NCBI GenBank assembly: GCA_049296795.1
Contig: JBAQTC010000047.1
Coordinates: 1-64,000 of the forward strand
DNA: 64,000 nucleotides
DNA from: CAXNKH01 sp049296795
Lineage (GTDB): Bacteria > Pseudomonadota > Gammaproteobacteria > Burkholderiales > Burkholderiaceae_C
Direction: 5' to 3'
This document shows positions 33,772-43,289 of the stretch, in pieces (position 1 is the first letter of the stretch; each line of letters opens with the position of its first letter). The notes beneath the pieces were generated by a model that had not been told where the DNA came from, made no database searches, and saw only the letters and a list, made by a program, of their open reading frames with translations. Made by a program: the position numbers and the translations under genes.

Positions 33772-36372
33772 TTAAGGCAGAGCTCGACCGAAACTGAACT
33801 GGCCTGGCGCATGGATGGCATCCACTTCCACCTTGATGACATCCTTGGGCAGGTACTTGCCCTCAAGCAACAACTTCGACAGAGGATTCTCAATCCTTTG
33901 CTGAATGGCACGCTTGAGTGGCCTGGCACCAAACACCGGATCAAACCCGACTTTGGCGAGTTCGGCCATGGCCGCTGCAGACAAGTCAAGCACCAAATCC
34001 ATCTTACTGAGTCGCTGTTGCAGCAAGCTGATCTGGATAGCGGCAATCGCCTCGATATGGCTGGCGTTGAGTGCGTGGAACAGCACAGTCTCATCAATCC
34101 GGTTCAAAAACTCGGGTCGGAAATGATTCCTCAGTTCGGCCCAGACCGCCTCCTTGATCTCCTCAGGCTCCCGATCGACCATGGCTTGAATCATGGGTGA
34201 ACCGATATTGCTGGTCATCACGATTACCGTGTTCTTGAAATCCACCGTCCGGCCCTGGCCGTCGGTGAGACGCCCATCGTCGAGCACCTGCAGCAACACA
34301 TTGAAGACATCGGGATGGGCTTTTTCCACTTCATCGAGCAACAGCACGCTGTAGGGGTTGCGGCGTACTGCCTCGGTCAGATAGCCGCCCTCCTCGTAAC
34401 CCACATAGCCTGGAGGGGCGCCGATCAGTCGCGCGACTGAATGCTTTTCCATGAATTCGCTCATGTCGATACGGATCAAATGCGCTTCCGAATCAAACAA
34501 AAAGCTGGCCAAAGACTTGCACAGTTCAGTCTTACCGACACCGGTCGGGCCGAGAAACAAAAACGAACCGGTGGGTCGATTCGGATCGCTTAAGCCCGCG
34601 CGCGAGCGACGAATGGCATGCGAGACTGCCGCAATCGCTTCTTGCTGCCCCACCACACGCTGGTGCAGCTTGGTTTCCATCAACAGCAGTTTGTCACGCT
34701 CACCTTGCATCAGTTTGCTCACAGGAATCCCGGTGGCACGCGCCACCACTTCGGCCACTTCTTCAGCCCCTACCTGGGTGCGCAGCAGACGCGGGGCGGC
34801 GCCCTTGTCGCGCGAGGCTTCCTTGATTTGTGCCGCTTTCAATTGCTTGTCTAGCTCGGGCAGCTTGCCGTACTGCAACTCTGCGAGCTTGTTGAAGTCC
34901 CCCTTGCGGGTCAGTTCCTCTATGTCGAACTTGACCTTTTCAATCTCTTCTTTGAGTTGGGCTGAACCCTGAGCCTGGGCTTTTTCGTTCTTCCAAATTT
35001 CATCCAGGTCGGCTATCTCTTTTTGCAATTTGATGATTTCTTCCTCGATCAGACCAAAGCGCTTGTGCGAGGCTTCGTCCTTTTCTCGGCGTACCGCCTC
35101 GCGTTCGATTTTGAGCTGGATCAACCGCCGGTCGAGCTTGTCCATCACCTCGGGCTTGGAATCGATTTCGATCTTGATTTTGGCTGCCGCTTCGTCGATC
35201 AAGTCAATCGCCTTATCGGGCAAAAATCGATCGGTGATGTAACGCTGACTCAGTTCAGCCGCAGCGACGATGGCTGGGTCGGTGATCTCGACGCCGTGGT
35301 GCACTTCGTATTTTTCCTGCAAGCCCCTCAAAATGGCAATGGTGGCCTCGACCGTGGGCTCACCGACTAAGATTTTCTGGAAGCGCCGCTCCAAGGCCGC
35401 ATCTTTCTCGATGTACTTGCGGTATTCATTCAAAGTGGTCGCGCCTACGCAGTGCAACTCACCACGCGCCAGCGCAGGCTTGAGCATATTTCCGGCATCC
35501 ATTGCGCCTTCAGCCTTGCCGGCGCCGACCATGGTGTGAAGCTCATCAATGAAAACAATGGTCTGCCCCTCATCTTTGGCCAGATCTTTGAGAACGTTTT
35601 TCAACCTTTCCTCAAATTCGCCGCGAAACTTAGCCCCTGCCAGCAGCGCAGCCATGTCGAGCGATAACACCCGTTTGCCCTTGAGTGAATCGGGCACCTC
35701 TCCCGCCACAATGCGCTGGGCCAGTCCTTCGACAATAGCGGTCTTACCGACACCGGGCTCACCAATCAAAACCGGGTTGTTCTTGGTGCGGCGTTGCAGT
35801 ACCTGAATCGCACGGCGAATCTCATCGTCACGCCCGATCACGGGGTCAAGCTTGCCCTGGCTGGCCCGCTCAGTCAGATCAATGCAGTATTTTTGGAGTG
35901 ATTCGCGCTGCTCCTCGGCATCGGCATTGTCAACTTTTTTCCCACCTCGCACCGCATCAACGGCAGCCTCCATCGCCTTGCGCGACAGGCCAAGGTCTTT
36001 GGCCAACCGGCCCAATTCAGACTTGCTGTCAGCCAGCGCCAGCAGAAACAGCTCGCTGGCAACAAACTGGTCGCCGCGCTTGATGGATTCTTTTTCACAC
36101 GCTTGTAGCAGGCTAACCGTATCGCGTCCAATCTGTACCTGCTCCTGGCCTTGGACTTGGGGCAATTTCTTGATGGCCAATTCTGCAGCAGCCGATAGCC
36201 CTGCAACATTCACGCCCGCGCGCTGCAACAGAGCGCGCGGCCCGCCATCCTGGCGCAACATGGCCAGCAGCAGATGGACTGGCTCGATATAAGCGTGGTC
36301 ATTGCCCAGCGCCAAAGACTGCGCGTCGGCCAATGCCTCTTGAAATTTGGTGGTGAGTTTGTCGCTTCGCAT
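33772..36372 (-). CDS. clpB: ClpB disaggregase
   Basis: ClpB dissolves protein aggregates with DnaK. The 866 residues show the N-domain (1-145), NBD1 with Walker A GEPGVGKT near residue 206, the coiled-coil middle domain (about 410-525) and NBD2 with Walker A GPTGVGKT near 605. No truncation is visible. A sigma-32 promoter lies 80 bp upstream, so heat-shock control is supported by sequence. Confidence 0.97.
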   Translation of the reverse strand: MRSDKLTTKFQEALADAQSLALGNDHAYIEPVHLLLAMLRQDGGPRALLQRAGVNVAGLSAAAELAIKKLPQVQGQEQVQIGRDTVSLLQACEKESIKRGDQFVASELFLLALADSKSELGRLAKDLGLSRKAMEAAVDAVRGGKKVDNADAEEQRESLQKYCIDLTERASQGKLDPVIGRDDEIRRAIQVLQRRTKNNPVLIGEPGVGKTAIVEGLAQRIVAGEVPDSLKGKRVLSLDMAALLAGAKFRGEFEERLKNVLKDLAKDEGQTIVFIDELHTMVGAGKAEGAMDAGNMLKPALARGELHCVGATTLNEYRKYIEKDAALERRFQKILVGEPTVEATIAILRGLQEKYEVHHGVEITDPAIVAAAELSQRYITDRFLPDKAIDLIDEAAAKIKIEIDSKPEVMDKLDRRLIQLKIEREAVRREKDEASHKRFGLIEEEIIKLQKEIADLDEIWKNEKAQAQGSAQLKEEIEKVKFDIEELTRKGDFNKLAELQYGKLPELDKQLKAAQIKEASRDKGAAPRLLRTQVGAEEVAEVVARATGIPVSKLMQGERDKLLLMETKLHQRVVGQQEAIAAVSHAIRRSRAGLSDPNRPTGSFLFLGPTGVGKTELCKSLASFLFDSEAHLIRIDMSEFMEKHSVARLIGAPPGYVGYEEGGYLTEAVRRNPYSVLLLDEVEKAHPDVFNVLLQVLDDGRLTDGQGRTVDFKNTVIVMTSNIGSPMIQAMVDREPEEIKEAVWAELRNHFRPEFLNRIDETVLFHALNASHIEAIAAIQISLLQQRLSKMDLVLDLSAAAMAELAKVGFDPVFGARPLKRAIQQRIENPLSKLLLEGKYLPKDVIKVEVDAIHAPGQFSFGRALP

Positions 36373-36451
36373 GGCCTATCCTTCAAGGTGAGTAGACAGC
36401 CCCGGCGGATAGTACACAGCCAGCCCTGTCCCACAAATCATCAGGAACTTC

Positions 36452-36479
36452 AGTTGGGGCTGCCCAGCCCTATTTCAAG
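36452..36479 (-). promoter_or_regulatory. Sigma-32 (RpoH) promoter of clpB
   Basis: On the minus strand CTTGAAA (36473-36479) and CCCCAACT (36452-36459) are separated by exactly 13 bases, the RpoH promoter spacing. The start codon of clpB is 80 bp further on. A strong match. Confidence 0.8.
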
Positions 36480-36564
36480 GGCTTTGGCGCTTCCTGGTTT
36501 TGACTTACCTCAAAACACCGGTGGGTCGAAACCAGATCTTTCGGCCTGCTGCCGAGTTGCAGAC

Positions 36565-37812
36565 TCAATCAGATTTGAGTGCTTCGAGCGAAAAACCAGC
36601 AATTTTTTTGTAGTCGTCCGACATCTGACGCAACTCGGCTTGACTGATCAAATCATCAATATGTTTGAATGGTTTGCCGCCGCTGAGTTCATCAACCCGT
36701 ATGTTGATGCTGTCGGGTGGCAAGGTGCGATTGGTGCGCACAATTTTGGCCGTGGTCTGCAACCTGAGTTTTTCATACGACAACAAAGCGGCGCAAGGAT
36801 CGCCGCCAGCACCCGACTGACGCCCTAACTCGTCGGCCAAAGTTCGTCCATCGATCAGCGCCTGGGCTGAGCCGTTGGAGCCACGCGGGTACATCGGGTG
36901 GGCGGCGTCCCCCATCAGGGTCACCCTGCCAAAAGTCCATTGGTCCACCGGGTCTTTGTCGACCATGGGGTATTCCAAAATCTGCTGGGCATTGCGCATC
37001 AGCGAAGGCACGTCCAACCAGGGGAAATTCCAATCTTTGAAGATGCTCAGGAAATCGTTCACATCGCCCGACTGATTCCAGTCATTCATGGTGTCGTTAT
37101 CGCGCTGAATTTCTGCCATCCAATTGATGAGCTGAAGCCCATCACCATCGATGTTGTCTACGATAGGGTAAATCACCATCTTGCCGGTCTGAATCGATCC
37201 CACCCGCATATAGCTTTTGCCCGTCAATATCGGTTTGTGACGGGTCACTCCGCGCCAAGTGTTGATACCCGAGAAAGCGACTTTTTCATCCGGATAGAAC
37301 TGACGCCGAACGGTGGAATTAATACCATCGCAAGCCACCACCAAGTCGGCATGTATCAGCGGCCAAGCCTGGCCATTGGAGCTTTTCACAAAATGCAAGC
37401 TGGCACTGGCAGCACTTTGCTCGACTAACACACAACGGTGATCGGTGTGAATCCGATGTGCTCCCAGTCGTTTGACAGCTTCGTCAAACATCAGCTTGTG
37501 TAAGGTGCCCCGGTGAATGCCAATTTCAGGCATGGCGTAGCCGGCGTGACGGCCCCGCGGTTCACGGTAAATGAACTGGCCGTAACGATTAAAAAAAACA
37601 CTCTCTTCATTTTCGATGCCAACGGCCTCTAGCTGGCGCTGCAGACCCAGGCCGGCGAGTTCGCGCATGCCATGGGGCAGCAACGTGATACCCACGCCAA
37701 GCTCCTTGACTTGCGGGACACTTTCATACACATCGCAGTCCATGCCTCTGGCATGCAAGGCCATCGCAAAACCCAAGCCCGCTATGCCGCCACCAACGAT
37801 CGCAATCTTCAT
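36565..37812 (-). CDS. FAD-dependent monooxygenase, salicylate-hydroxylase-like
   Basis: The 415-residue flavoprotein has the FAD motif IVGGGIAGLGFAMAL (4-18), the middle DG motif VVACDGINSTVR near residue 155 and the second FAD motif GDAAHPMYPRGSNGSAQA near 300, all standard for class A aromatic hydroxylases. The aromatic substrate is not known; no aromatic-pathway partners adjoin. ATG at 37812 begins MKIAIVGGG. Upstream it overlaps nothing, and the moaE stop lies 30 bp away. It is likely transcribed with the molybdopterin genes. Confidence 0.85.
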   Translation of the reverse strand: MKIAIVGGGIAGLGFAMALHARGMDCDVYESVPQVKELGVGITLLPHGMRELAGLGLQRQLEAVGIENEESVFFNRYGQFIYREPRGRHAGYAMPEIGIHRGTLHKLMFDEAVKRLGAHRIHTDHRCVLVEQSAASASLHFVKSSNGQAWPLIHADLVVACDGINSTVRRQFYPDEKVAFSGINTWRGVTRHKPILTGKSYMRVGSIQTGKMVIYPIVDNIDGDGLQLINWMAEIQRDNDTMNDWNQSGDVNDFLSIFKDWNFPWLDVPSLMRNAQQILEYPMVDKDPVDQWTFGRVTLMGDAAHPMYPRGSNGSAQALIDGRTLADELGRQSGAGGDPCAALLSYEKLRLQTTAKIVRTNRTLPPDSINIRVDELSGGKPFKHIDDLISQAELRQMSDDYKKIAGFSLEALKSD

Positions 37813-37841
37813 TTTTTCAAGTCTCTTGTCTGACCATTTTT

Positions 37842-38354
37842 TCAGGCATTGCGGGATTTCAGACCCCATTTAGCCAACGCTTTGTCGTCGCTTTCACGGG
37901 CATCGACCCAACTCGAACCACGTGCAGTCTGTTCTTTTTTCCAGAACGGCGCCTGTGTCTTGAGGTAATCCATCAAAAACTCACAGGCCTGAAAACTCTC
38001 ACCCCGGTGGGCCGAAGTCACGGCCACCATAACGATCTGATCCTGGGGCTGCAACACGCCCACGCGGTGAATCACACGAGCGCCAAAAATATCAAATCGC
38101 CGCTGCGCTTCATCGATCATGGACTCGATGGCTTTTTCGGTCATTCCGGGGTAATGCTCAAGCTCCATCGACAAAATGGGGGCGTCTGAATCAACTTGCG
38201 AACTCGACTGCGCTTTAGCCAACATACGGTTACGGTCACGTACGGTGCCGACAAAGCTACAAACTGCGCCGATTCGACTGTCAGCCAAGCGCAAGGCCTG
38301 CACCTCGTCAGCCAGGTTGAAGTCAGCGGTTTGGATAGAAACTCGGGCGTTCAT
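37842..38354 (-). CDS. moaE: Molybdopterin synthase catalytic subunit MoaE
   Basis: MoaE transfers sulfur from MoaD thiocarboxylate to cyclic pyranopterin monophosphate, making molybdopterin. The 170 residues contain the core CSFVGTVRDRNR near residue 35, ELEHYPGMTEKAI near 85 and VTSAHRGESFQACEFLMDYLK, with the active-site Lys region KTQAPFWKKE near 140. It ends 4 bp from moaD and is part of the moaD-moaE pair. Confidence 0.95.
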   Translation of the reverse strand: MNARVSIQTADFNLADEVQALRLADSRIGAVCSFVGTVRDRNRMLAKAQSSSQVDSDAPILSMELEHYPGMTEKAIESMIDEAQRRFDIFGARVIHRVGVLQPQDQIVMVAVTSAHRGESFQACEFLMDYLKTQAPFWKKEQTARGSSWVDARESDDKALAKWGLKSRNA

Positions 38355-38358
38355 TGTT

Positions 38359-38610
38359 TCAGCCCCCGGTCACAGGGGGGAAAAAAGCCACTTCGCAGCC
38401 ATCGCTCAATACAGCGGACTCCTCGCACATCAGCTGATTCATAGACATTCGAACCGCTTTGCCACGCGCCAAAGCCAAGGCATAGGCGCCTCCCTGGCCG
38501 ATCAATTCATCGCGCAGTTCACCCAGGGTCTGTGCCGTGGTTGATCGCTCTTCGGTCGAGACCCCGATGGTTTCCCGAATCGACGCAAAATATTTCAGTT
38601 TGAGCTTCAT
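38359..38610 (-). CDS. moaD: Molybdopterin synthase sulfur carrier subunit MoaD
   Basis: An 83-residue ubiquitin-fold sulfur carrier ending in the double glycine (PPVTGG) that is thiocarboxylated. It begins MKLKLKYFASIRETIG. Its stop lies 4 bp before moaE and its start overlaps the moeA stop by four bases, so moeA-moaD-moaE are translationally linked. Confidence 0.94.
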   Translation of the reverse strand: MKLKLKYFASIRETIGVSTEERSTTAQTLGELRDELIGQGGAYALALARGKAVRMSMNQLMCEESAVLSDGCEVAFFPPVTGG

Positions 38611-39860
38611 GCCAGCAACTCCGCAAATGAAATAAACCGCACGAACTCGCCCCTGGCAATGGTTTGACCCGGGGGGTTATCCACCACCCCATCACCCCAG
38701 ACGGCCGACGTCAACACACCCGAACTTTGGTTGGGGTAGAGATCCAGACCGCCCGCAGCGTTGCGTCGTACCCGCAGGAATTCACGTCGCTTATCGGCCC
38801 GGGGCCAGTCGAAGTGTGCCGCTAAGCTAACGCCTGCCACATCAGTTTGATTCGCACCCTGGAGTTTGAGCAAAAAAGGGCGGACCAGTAACAAAAATGT
38901 GATGAAACTTGAAACTGGGTTGCCCGGTAACCCAATGAAGTGCGCGAATTCATCGGACTTGGCCCGGTGCACTCGTCCGTAAGCAAAAGGTTTTCCGGGT
39001 TTGATGGCGATCTGCCACAAATTAAGCTCGCCGAGTGACTGGACAGCGGGTTTGATGTGGTCTTCTTCCCCGACAGAAACACCGCCACTGGTGAGGATCA
39101 AGTCATGTTGGTCGGCAGCTTGACGCAAGGCCTGTACCGTGGCGTCGAGTCGATCCGGGACGATCCCCAAATCGGTCACCACACAGCCAAATCGTTGCAA
39201 CAAGGCACGCAAGAAAAACCGATTGGAGTTGTAAATCGCGCCAGCGGGCATCTGGTCGGGAGCCACTTCGCCCGGCATTACCAATTCGTCACCGGTCGAG
39301 AAAAGTGCGACACGCGGTTGCCGGCGCACTGGCACCGAACTCAAACCTATGCTGGCAGCCATTCCCAAGGCCGCTGGACCCAGGCGCATGCCCTCGGACA
39401 GGACCACCGCAGCACGAGAGACATCTTCTCCGGCACGTCGAATCCATTGCCCCGGTTTAGGTTGCTGCCTGATCCGAATGCGGTTCGAACCATCGTTTAG
39501 GACTTCGCAATCTTCTTGCATCACCACCGCATCAGCCCCCAGGGGGATCGGAGCACCGGTGAATATGCGGGCAACACTGTGCGCCTGCAAGGGCTGGCCG
39601 CTGGTTCCAGCCGCAATCCGCTGTGAGACCGGAAAAGCAGCCTCGGGATCGGCCCAATCTTGACACCGAAGGGCATAACCATCCATAGACGAATTGTCCT
39701 GCGGCGGGACATGGAGCTCAGAAATCAGATCCCGTGCTAACACCCGGCCGTCGGCATCGAAGCTTGCAATGTCCTGCAGTTCGGACATGGGCACAGCGAA
39801 GTTCAGCAACTCAGTGCAAGCGTCAGCCAGCGATTTCAGCTGGGGGCGTGTCGTATTCAT
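38607..39860 (-). CDS. moeA: Molybdopterin molybdenumtransferase MoeA
   Basis: MoeA inserts molybdate into adenylylated molybdopterin. The 417 residues carry PPQDNSSMDGYALR near residue 50, the catalytic domain GGVSVGEEDHIK near 235 and the GLPGNPVSSFITFLLLV C-terminal core near 300. ATG at 39860 matches family N-termini, but an in-frame ATG at 39893 is also possible, and neither has a clear ribosome site. It lies after mobB and overlaps moaD. Confidence 0.94.
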   Translation of the reverse strand: MNTTRPQLKSLADACTELLNFAVPMSELQDIASFDADGRVLARDLISELHVPPQDNSSMDGYALRCQDWADPEAAFPVSQRIAAGTSGQPLQAHSVARIFTGAPIPLGADAVVMQEDCEVLNDGSNRIRIRQQPKPGQWIRRAGEDVSRAAVVLSEGMRLGPAALGMAASIGLSSVPVRRQPRVALFSTGDELVMPGEVAPDQMPAGAIYNSNRFFLRALLQRFGCVVTDLGIVPDRLDATVQALRQAADQHDLILTSGGVSVGEEDHIKPAVQSLGELNLWQIAIKPGKPFAYGRVHRAKSDEFAHFIGLPGNPVSSFITFLLLVRPFLLKLQGANQTDVAGVSLAAHFDWPRADKRREFLRVRRNAAGGLDLYPNQSSGVLTSAVWGDGVVDNPPGQTIARGEFVRFISFAELLA

Positions 39861-39861
39861 C

Positions 39862-40389
39862 TTAGGGCCTGATGCTGTATTCAAAGCGCTCATGATGCCG
39901 CAACAACCAATGTGCCACTTCATTCGGATCATTGAGATCGAGTATTGGCAGTTCGGTCGGATGCGGCAGAGCGCCCTGATCGTCGGTCGCAATCGCCACC
40001 ACAAACTTATCCTCGCCATAGCGCACTGGTTTTCCATTCGCAGGACGCCAAACCTCGACCTTGGGCAAGTCGCTCTGTTTGAAGCCCTCAACCAAGATCC
40101 AGTCGACCTCGGTTTGCAATTCGGAAATCAATTGGTGTACCGTCAAAACGCTTGGTTGTTCAAACTCACGAATCAGAGCGAGCCGCTGATTCGACGCCAC
40201 AACCACCTCGTAAGCACCCGCCTGGCGATGACGGTAAGTGTCTTTTCCAGGCTGATCAATATCAAAGCTGTGGTGTGCATGCTTGACCACTGAAACCCGT
40301 TGCCCCTGCGCACGCAGTGCCGGAATCAATCGCTCAACCAGCGTGGTTTTGCCCGAACCTGAGAAACCAGCAAATCCAACCACCTTCAT
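39862..40389 (-). CDS. mobB: Molybdopterin-guanine dinucleotide biosynthesis protein MobB
   Basis: MobB is a GTP-binding adaptor that assists MobA in guanylation of molybdenum cofactor. The 175 residues start with the P-loop FAGFSGSGKTTLVERLIP at about 6-23, followed by VVKHAHHSFDID and the DWILVEGFK switch segment. It sits between thrC and moeA, a common order. Confidence 0.93.
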   Translation of the reverse strand: MKVVGFAGFSGSGKTTLVERLIPALRAQGQRVSVVKHAHHSFDIDQPGKDTYRHRQAGAYEVVVASNQRLALIREFEQPSVLTVHQLISELQTEVDWILVEGFKQSDLPKVEVWRPANGKPVRYGEDKFVVAIATDDQGALPHPTELPILDLNDPNEVAHWLLRHHERFEYSIRP

Positions 40390-40414
40390 TTCATGCCTTT
40401 GGATTGATACAACT

Positions 40415-41872
40415 TCATGCTAGCGTGCATTGTTGGGCGATATAGGCTTTCACGGCAAGCACATCAGCCTTGATCAAGGTCACTCGTTTGGGCAAATCTT
40501 CAATCCCGACAAACTTCGACGGGCGTCCGGGTTCAAGCCCCAAAGCTTCAACAATCGTGGCTGAGAATTTAATCGGCAAAGCAGTCTCCAACACGATCAT
40601 GGGGACCGCTGTCTGCAGGTTCTGGCGTGCCACCTTCAAGCCGTCTGCGGTATGGGGATCGATCATCAGTCCATGACGCTGGTAGGTGTCTTGAATCGTC
40701 GCCAAGCGATCAGCGTGACTGCTACGACCGCTGACGAAGCCATAGCGCTGCTGGGCCAGCGGCAAGGCCGGATCTGCGCTCAAATCGAATTGGCCGCTGG
40801 CACCCAGTTGATCGGCAAACATCTTGCAGACCCGGTCTGCATCGCGCCCCAACAGGTCAAAAATAAAACGCTCGAAATTGGACGCTTTGGAAATGTCCAT
40901 CGATGGACTCGACGTTTCGTGGGTGTCCACGCTGCTGCGTACCCGGTACACGCCGGTTCGGAAAAACTCGTCAAGCACATCATTCTCGTTGGTCGCCAGC
41001 ACCAAGGTCTCGATTGGCAAGCCCATCATGCGCGCCACATGACCGGCACAGATATTGCCAAAATTACCCGAGGGCACAGCAAAGCTGACTCTCCCCGGCA
41101 CTGCCGAGGGGGCAGTGGCCTGGGTCGCCTGGAAATAACCGGAGAAGTAATAGACCACCTGAGCCAACAAGCGCGCCCAGTTGATCGAATTCACCGTTCC
41201 GATTTTGTATTGGCGCTTAAACGCCAAGTCGTTGGAGACGGCTTTGACAATATCCTGGCAATCGTCAAAAACACCTTGCACCGCCAGATTGTGAATATTG
41301 TCGTCTTGCAAGCTAAACATCTGCGCTTGCTGGAATGGGCTCATCCGGCCGTGCGGGCTGGTCATAAAAACTCGCACGCCCTGTTTGCCCCGCATCGCGT
41401 ATTCAGCAGCGCTGCCGGTATCACCGCTGGTTGCGCCCAGAATATTAAGTTGTTCGCCGCGACGCCCTAGCTCAAACTCGAACAGATTGCCCAACAATTG
41501 CATGGCCATGTCCTTGAATGCCAGCGTCGGGCCATTGGACAAAGCTTCAAGGTAGACGTCGGTGAGTGCACCGTTGGCCGTACTGTCGAGCTTTCTGAGC
41601 GGAACAATCTGCGACGTGCCAAATACCGCTTCGGTATAGGTCTTGTGACAAATTGCTCTCAGGTCTTGTACAGGAATGTCGTCGATGTAGAGCGACAGGA
41701 TTTCAAACGCCAGATCGGCGTAGGACAGACTGCGCCAGCGCGTCAACGTCTCCGACTTGACCTGAGGATAGTGTTCGGGCAAGTACAAACCGCCGTCGGG
41801 CGCCAGTCCTTCGAGCAGAATTTCACAAAAACGCTTGCGGTCAGCATGACCACGGGTACTCAAATACTTCAT
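40415..41872 (-). CDS. thrC: Threonine synthase
   Basis: PLP enzyme that makes threonine from O-phosphohomoserine. The 485 residues carry TLAFKDMAMQLL with PLP Lys120 and the phosphate-binding GATSGDTGSAA near residue 155. Length and motifs match the longer bacterial ThrC class. It starts 48 bp after hom on the same strand. Confidence 0.96.
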   Translation of the reverse strand: MKYLSTRGHADRKRFCEILLEGLAPDGGLYLPEHYPQVKSETLTRWRSLSYADLAFEILSLYIDDIPVQDLRAICHKTYTEAVFGTSQIVPLRKLDSTANGALTDVYLEALSNGPTLAFKDMAMQLLGNLFEFELGRRGEQLNILGATSGDTGSAAEYAMRGKQGVRVFMTSPHGRMSPFQQAQMFSLQDDNIHNLAVQGVFDDCQDIVKAVSNDLAFKRQYKIGTVNSINWARLLAQVVYYFSGYFQATQATAPSAVPGRVSFAVPSGNFGNICAGHVARMMGLPIETLVLATNENDVLDEFFRTGVYRVRSSVDTHETSSPSMDISKASNFERFIFDLLGRDADRVCKMFADQLGASGQFDLSADPALPLAQQRYGFVSGRSSHADRLATIQDTYQRHGLMIDPHTADGLKVARQNLQTAVPMIVLETALPIKFSATIVEALGLEPGRPSKFVGIEDLPKRVTLIKADVLAVKAYIAQQCTLA

Positions 41873-41920
41873 AGATTAAAAAAGAAACTGTGACCGAGCC
41901 CAAGCCTCGTCAACACGAAC

Positions 41921-43249
41921 TCAGGCCAACTCTTCCTTGCGAATTCGGACAATGGGTTGGAGCACCGTAGGCAGATTTTGTAGCATGGTTAAAGTGTCAT
42001 TCATCGTACCTTCACGGATATCGTGCGTCAGAATGATCAAGTCTGTCTGCTGCCCACCTGGCTCACCCGTGCTCACTTCATCAGCTTCGCGTTGCAGCAT
42101 CGCGTCGATGCTGATGCCAGCTTGTGCCATAAGACCAGTCACTTGAGCCAATACGCCGGCTTGATCGGCCACTCGAAGTCGCAGGTAATAGCTGGTCACC
42201 ACTTCGCTCATGGGCAGAATCTTGAGATCACTCATCGCATCGGGCTGAAAAGCCAGATAAGGCACGCGCTGCGCCGTTTCAGCCGTATGCAAGCGGGCAA
42301 TGTCCACCAAATCAGCGATCACCGAACTGGCGGTCGGCTCACTGCCCGCGCCCTTGCCGTAATACAGCGTCGTTCCTACTGCATCGCCCTGCACCATCAC
42401 CGCGTTCATAGCACCCTCAACATTGGCGATGAGGCGTTTGGCCGGGACCAAACTGGGATGAACCCGCAATTCGATGCCATGCTCAGCGCGTTTGGTGATA
42501 CCCAGCAATTTAATGCGGTAACCCAATTGCTCAGCGTATTGGATGTCTTGCGCGCCAAGACGGGTGATTCCTTCAATATAGGCTTTGTCGAATTGAACCG
42601 GAATGCCAAATGCGATGGAACACATGAGGGTCACTTTGTGCGCCGCATCCACACCTTCGATGTCAAAAGTTGGATCGGCTTCGGCGTAGCCAAGCTGTTG
42701 CGCTTGCTTGAGCACCACGGAGAAGTCCAGACCCTTGTCCCGCATTTCGGACAGGATGAAGTTGGTGGTTCCATTGATGATGCCTGCGATCCATTGAATC
42801 TTGTTGGCCGTCAGCCCCTCGCGCAAGGATTTAATAATGGGGATTCCTCCAGCCACCGCCGCCTCAAACGCCACCATGACTCCTTTGCGTCGTGCGGCCT
42901 CAAAGATTTCAGTGCCGTGAACTGCCAACAAAGCTTTGTTGGCGGTGACCACATGCTTGCCCGCTTCAATAGCTTCGAGCACCAGGGTCCGGGCGATTCC
43001 ATAACCCCCAATCAACTCAATGACGATGTCAATCTCGGGATTGGCGATGACAGCGCGTGCATCAGCCACCACCTGAACTTTCGCGCCCACGATCTCTCTG
43101 GCCTTGGCGACATCGAGATCAGCCACCATGGTGATTTCAATGCCACGTCCAGCCCTGCGCTTGATTTCTTCCTGATTACGCTGCAACACCGTGTAAGTGC
43201 CCGTACCAACCGTACCAATACCTAATAAACCGACTTGAATAGATTTCAT
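41921..43249 (-). CDS. hom: Homoserine dehydrogenase
   Basis: Hom reduces aspartate semialdehyde to homoserine, feeding threonine and methionine synthesis. The 442 residues comprise a Rossmann domain with GLLGIGTVGTGTY near residues 8-20, a catalytic part with GIINGTTNFILSEM near 190 and a C-terminal ACT domain (about 355-442) for feedback by threonine. ATG at 43249 begins MKSIQVGLLGIG. Longer open frame to 43330 reads into the gap before the aminotransferase stop and is not conserved-looking. Confidence 0.96.
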   Translation of the reverse strand: MKSIQVGLLGIGTVGTGTYTVLQRNQEEIKRRAGRGIEITMVADLDVAKAREIVGAKVQVVADARAVIANPEIDIVIELIGGYGIARTLVLEAIEAGKHVVTANKALLAVHGTEIFEAARRKGVMVAFEAAVAGGIPIIKSLREGLTANKIQWIAGIINGTTNFILSEMRDKGLDFSVVLKQAQQLGYAEADPTFDIEGVDAAHKVTLMCSIAFGIPVQFDKAYIEGITRLGAQDIQYAEQLGYRIKLLGITKRAEHGIELRVHPSLVPAKRLIANVEGAMNAVMVQGDAVGTTLYYGKGAGSEPTASSVIADLVDIARLHTAETAQRVPYLAFQPDAMSDLKILPMSEVVTSYYLRLRVADQAGVLAQVTGLMAQAGISIDAMLQREADEVSTGEPGGQQTDLIILTHDIREGTMNDTLTMLQNLPTVLQPIVRIRKEELA

Positions 43250-43289
43250 CTTGAAATGCGTTAGTTGCAACCTGCGTTCGCTACGCGTG

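Noticed and set aside
42023..43225. Long plus-strand open frame (400 codons) opposite hom
   Set aside because: Composition is rich in His, Gln and Arg without motifs, typical of an antisense shadow of a conserved gene.
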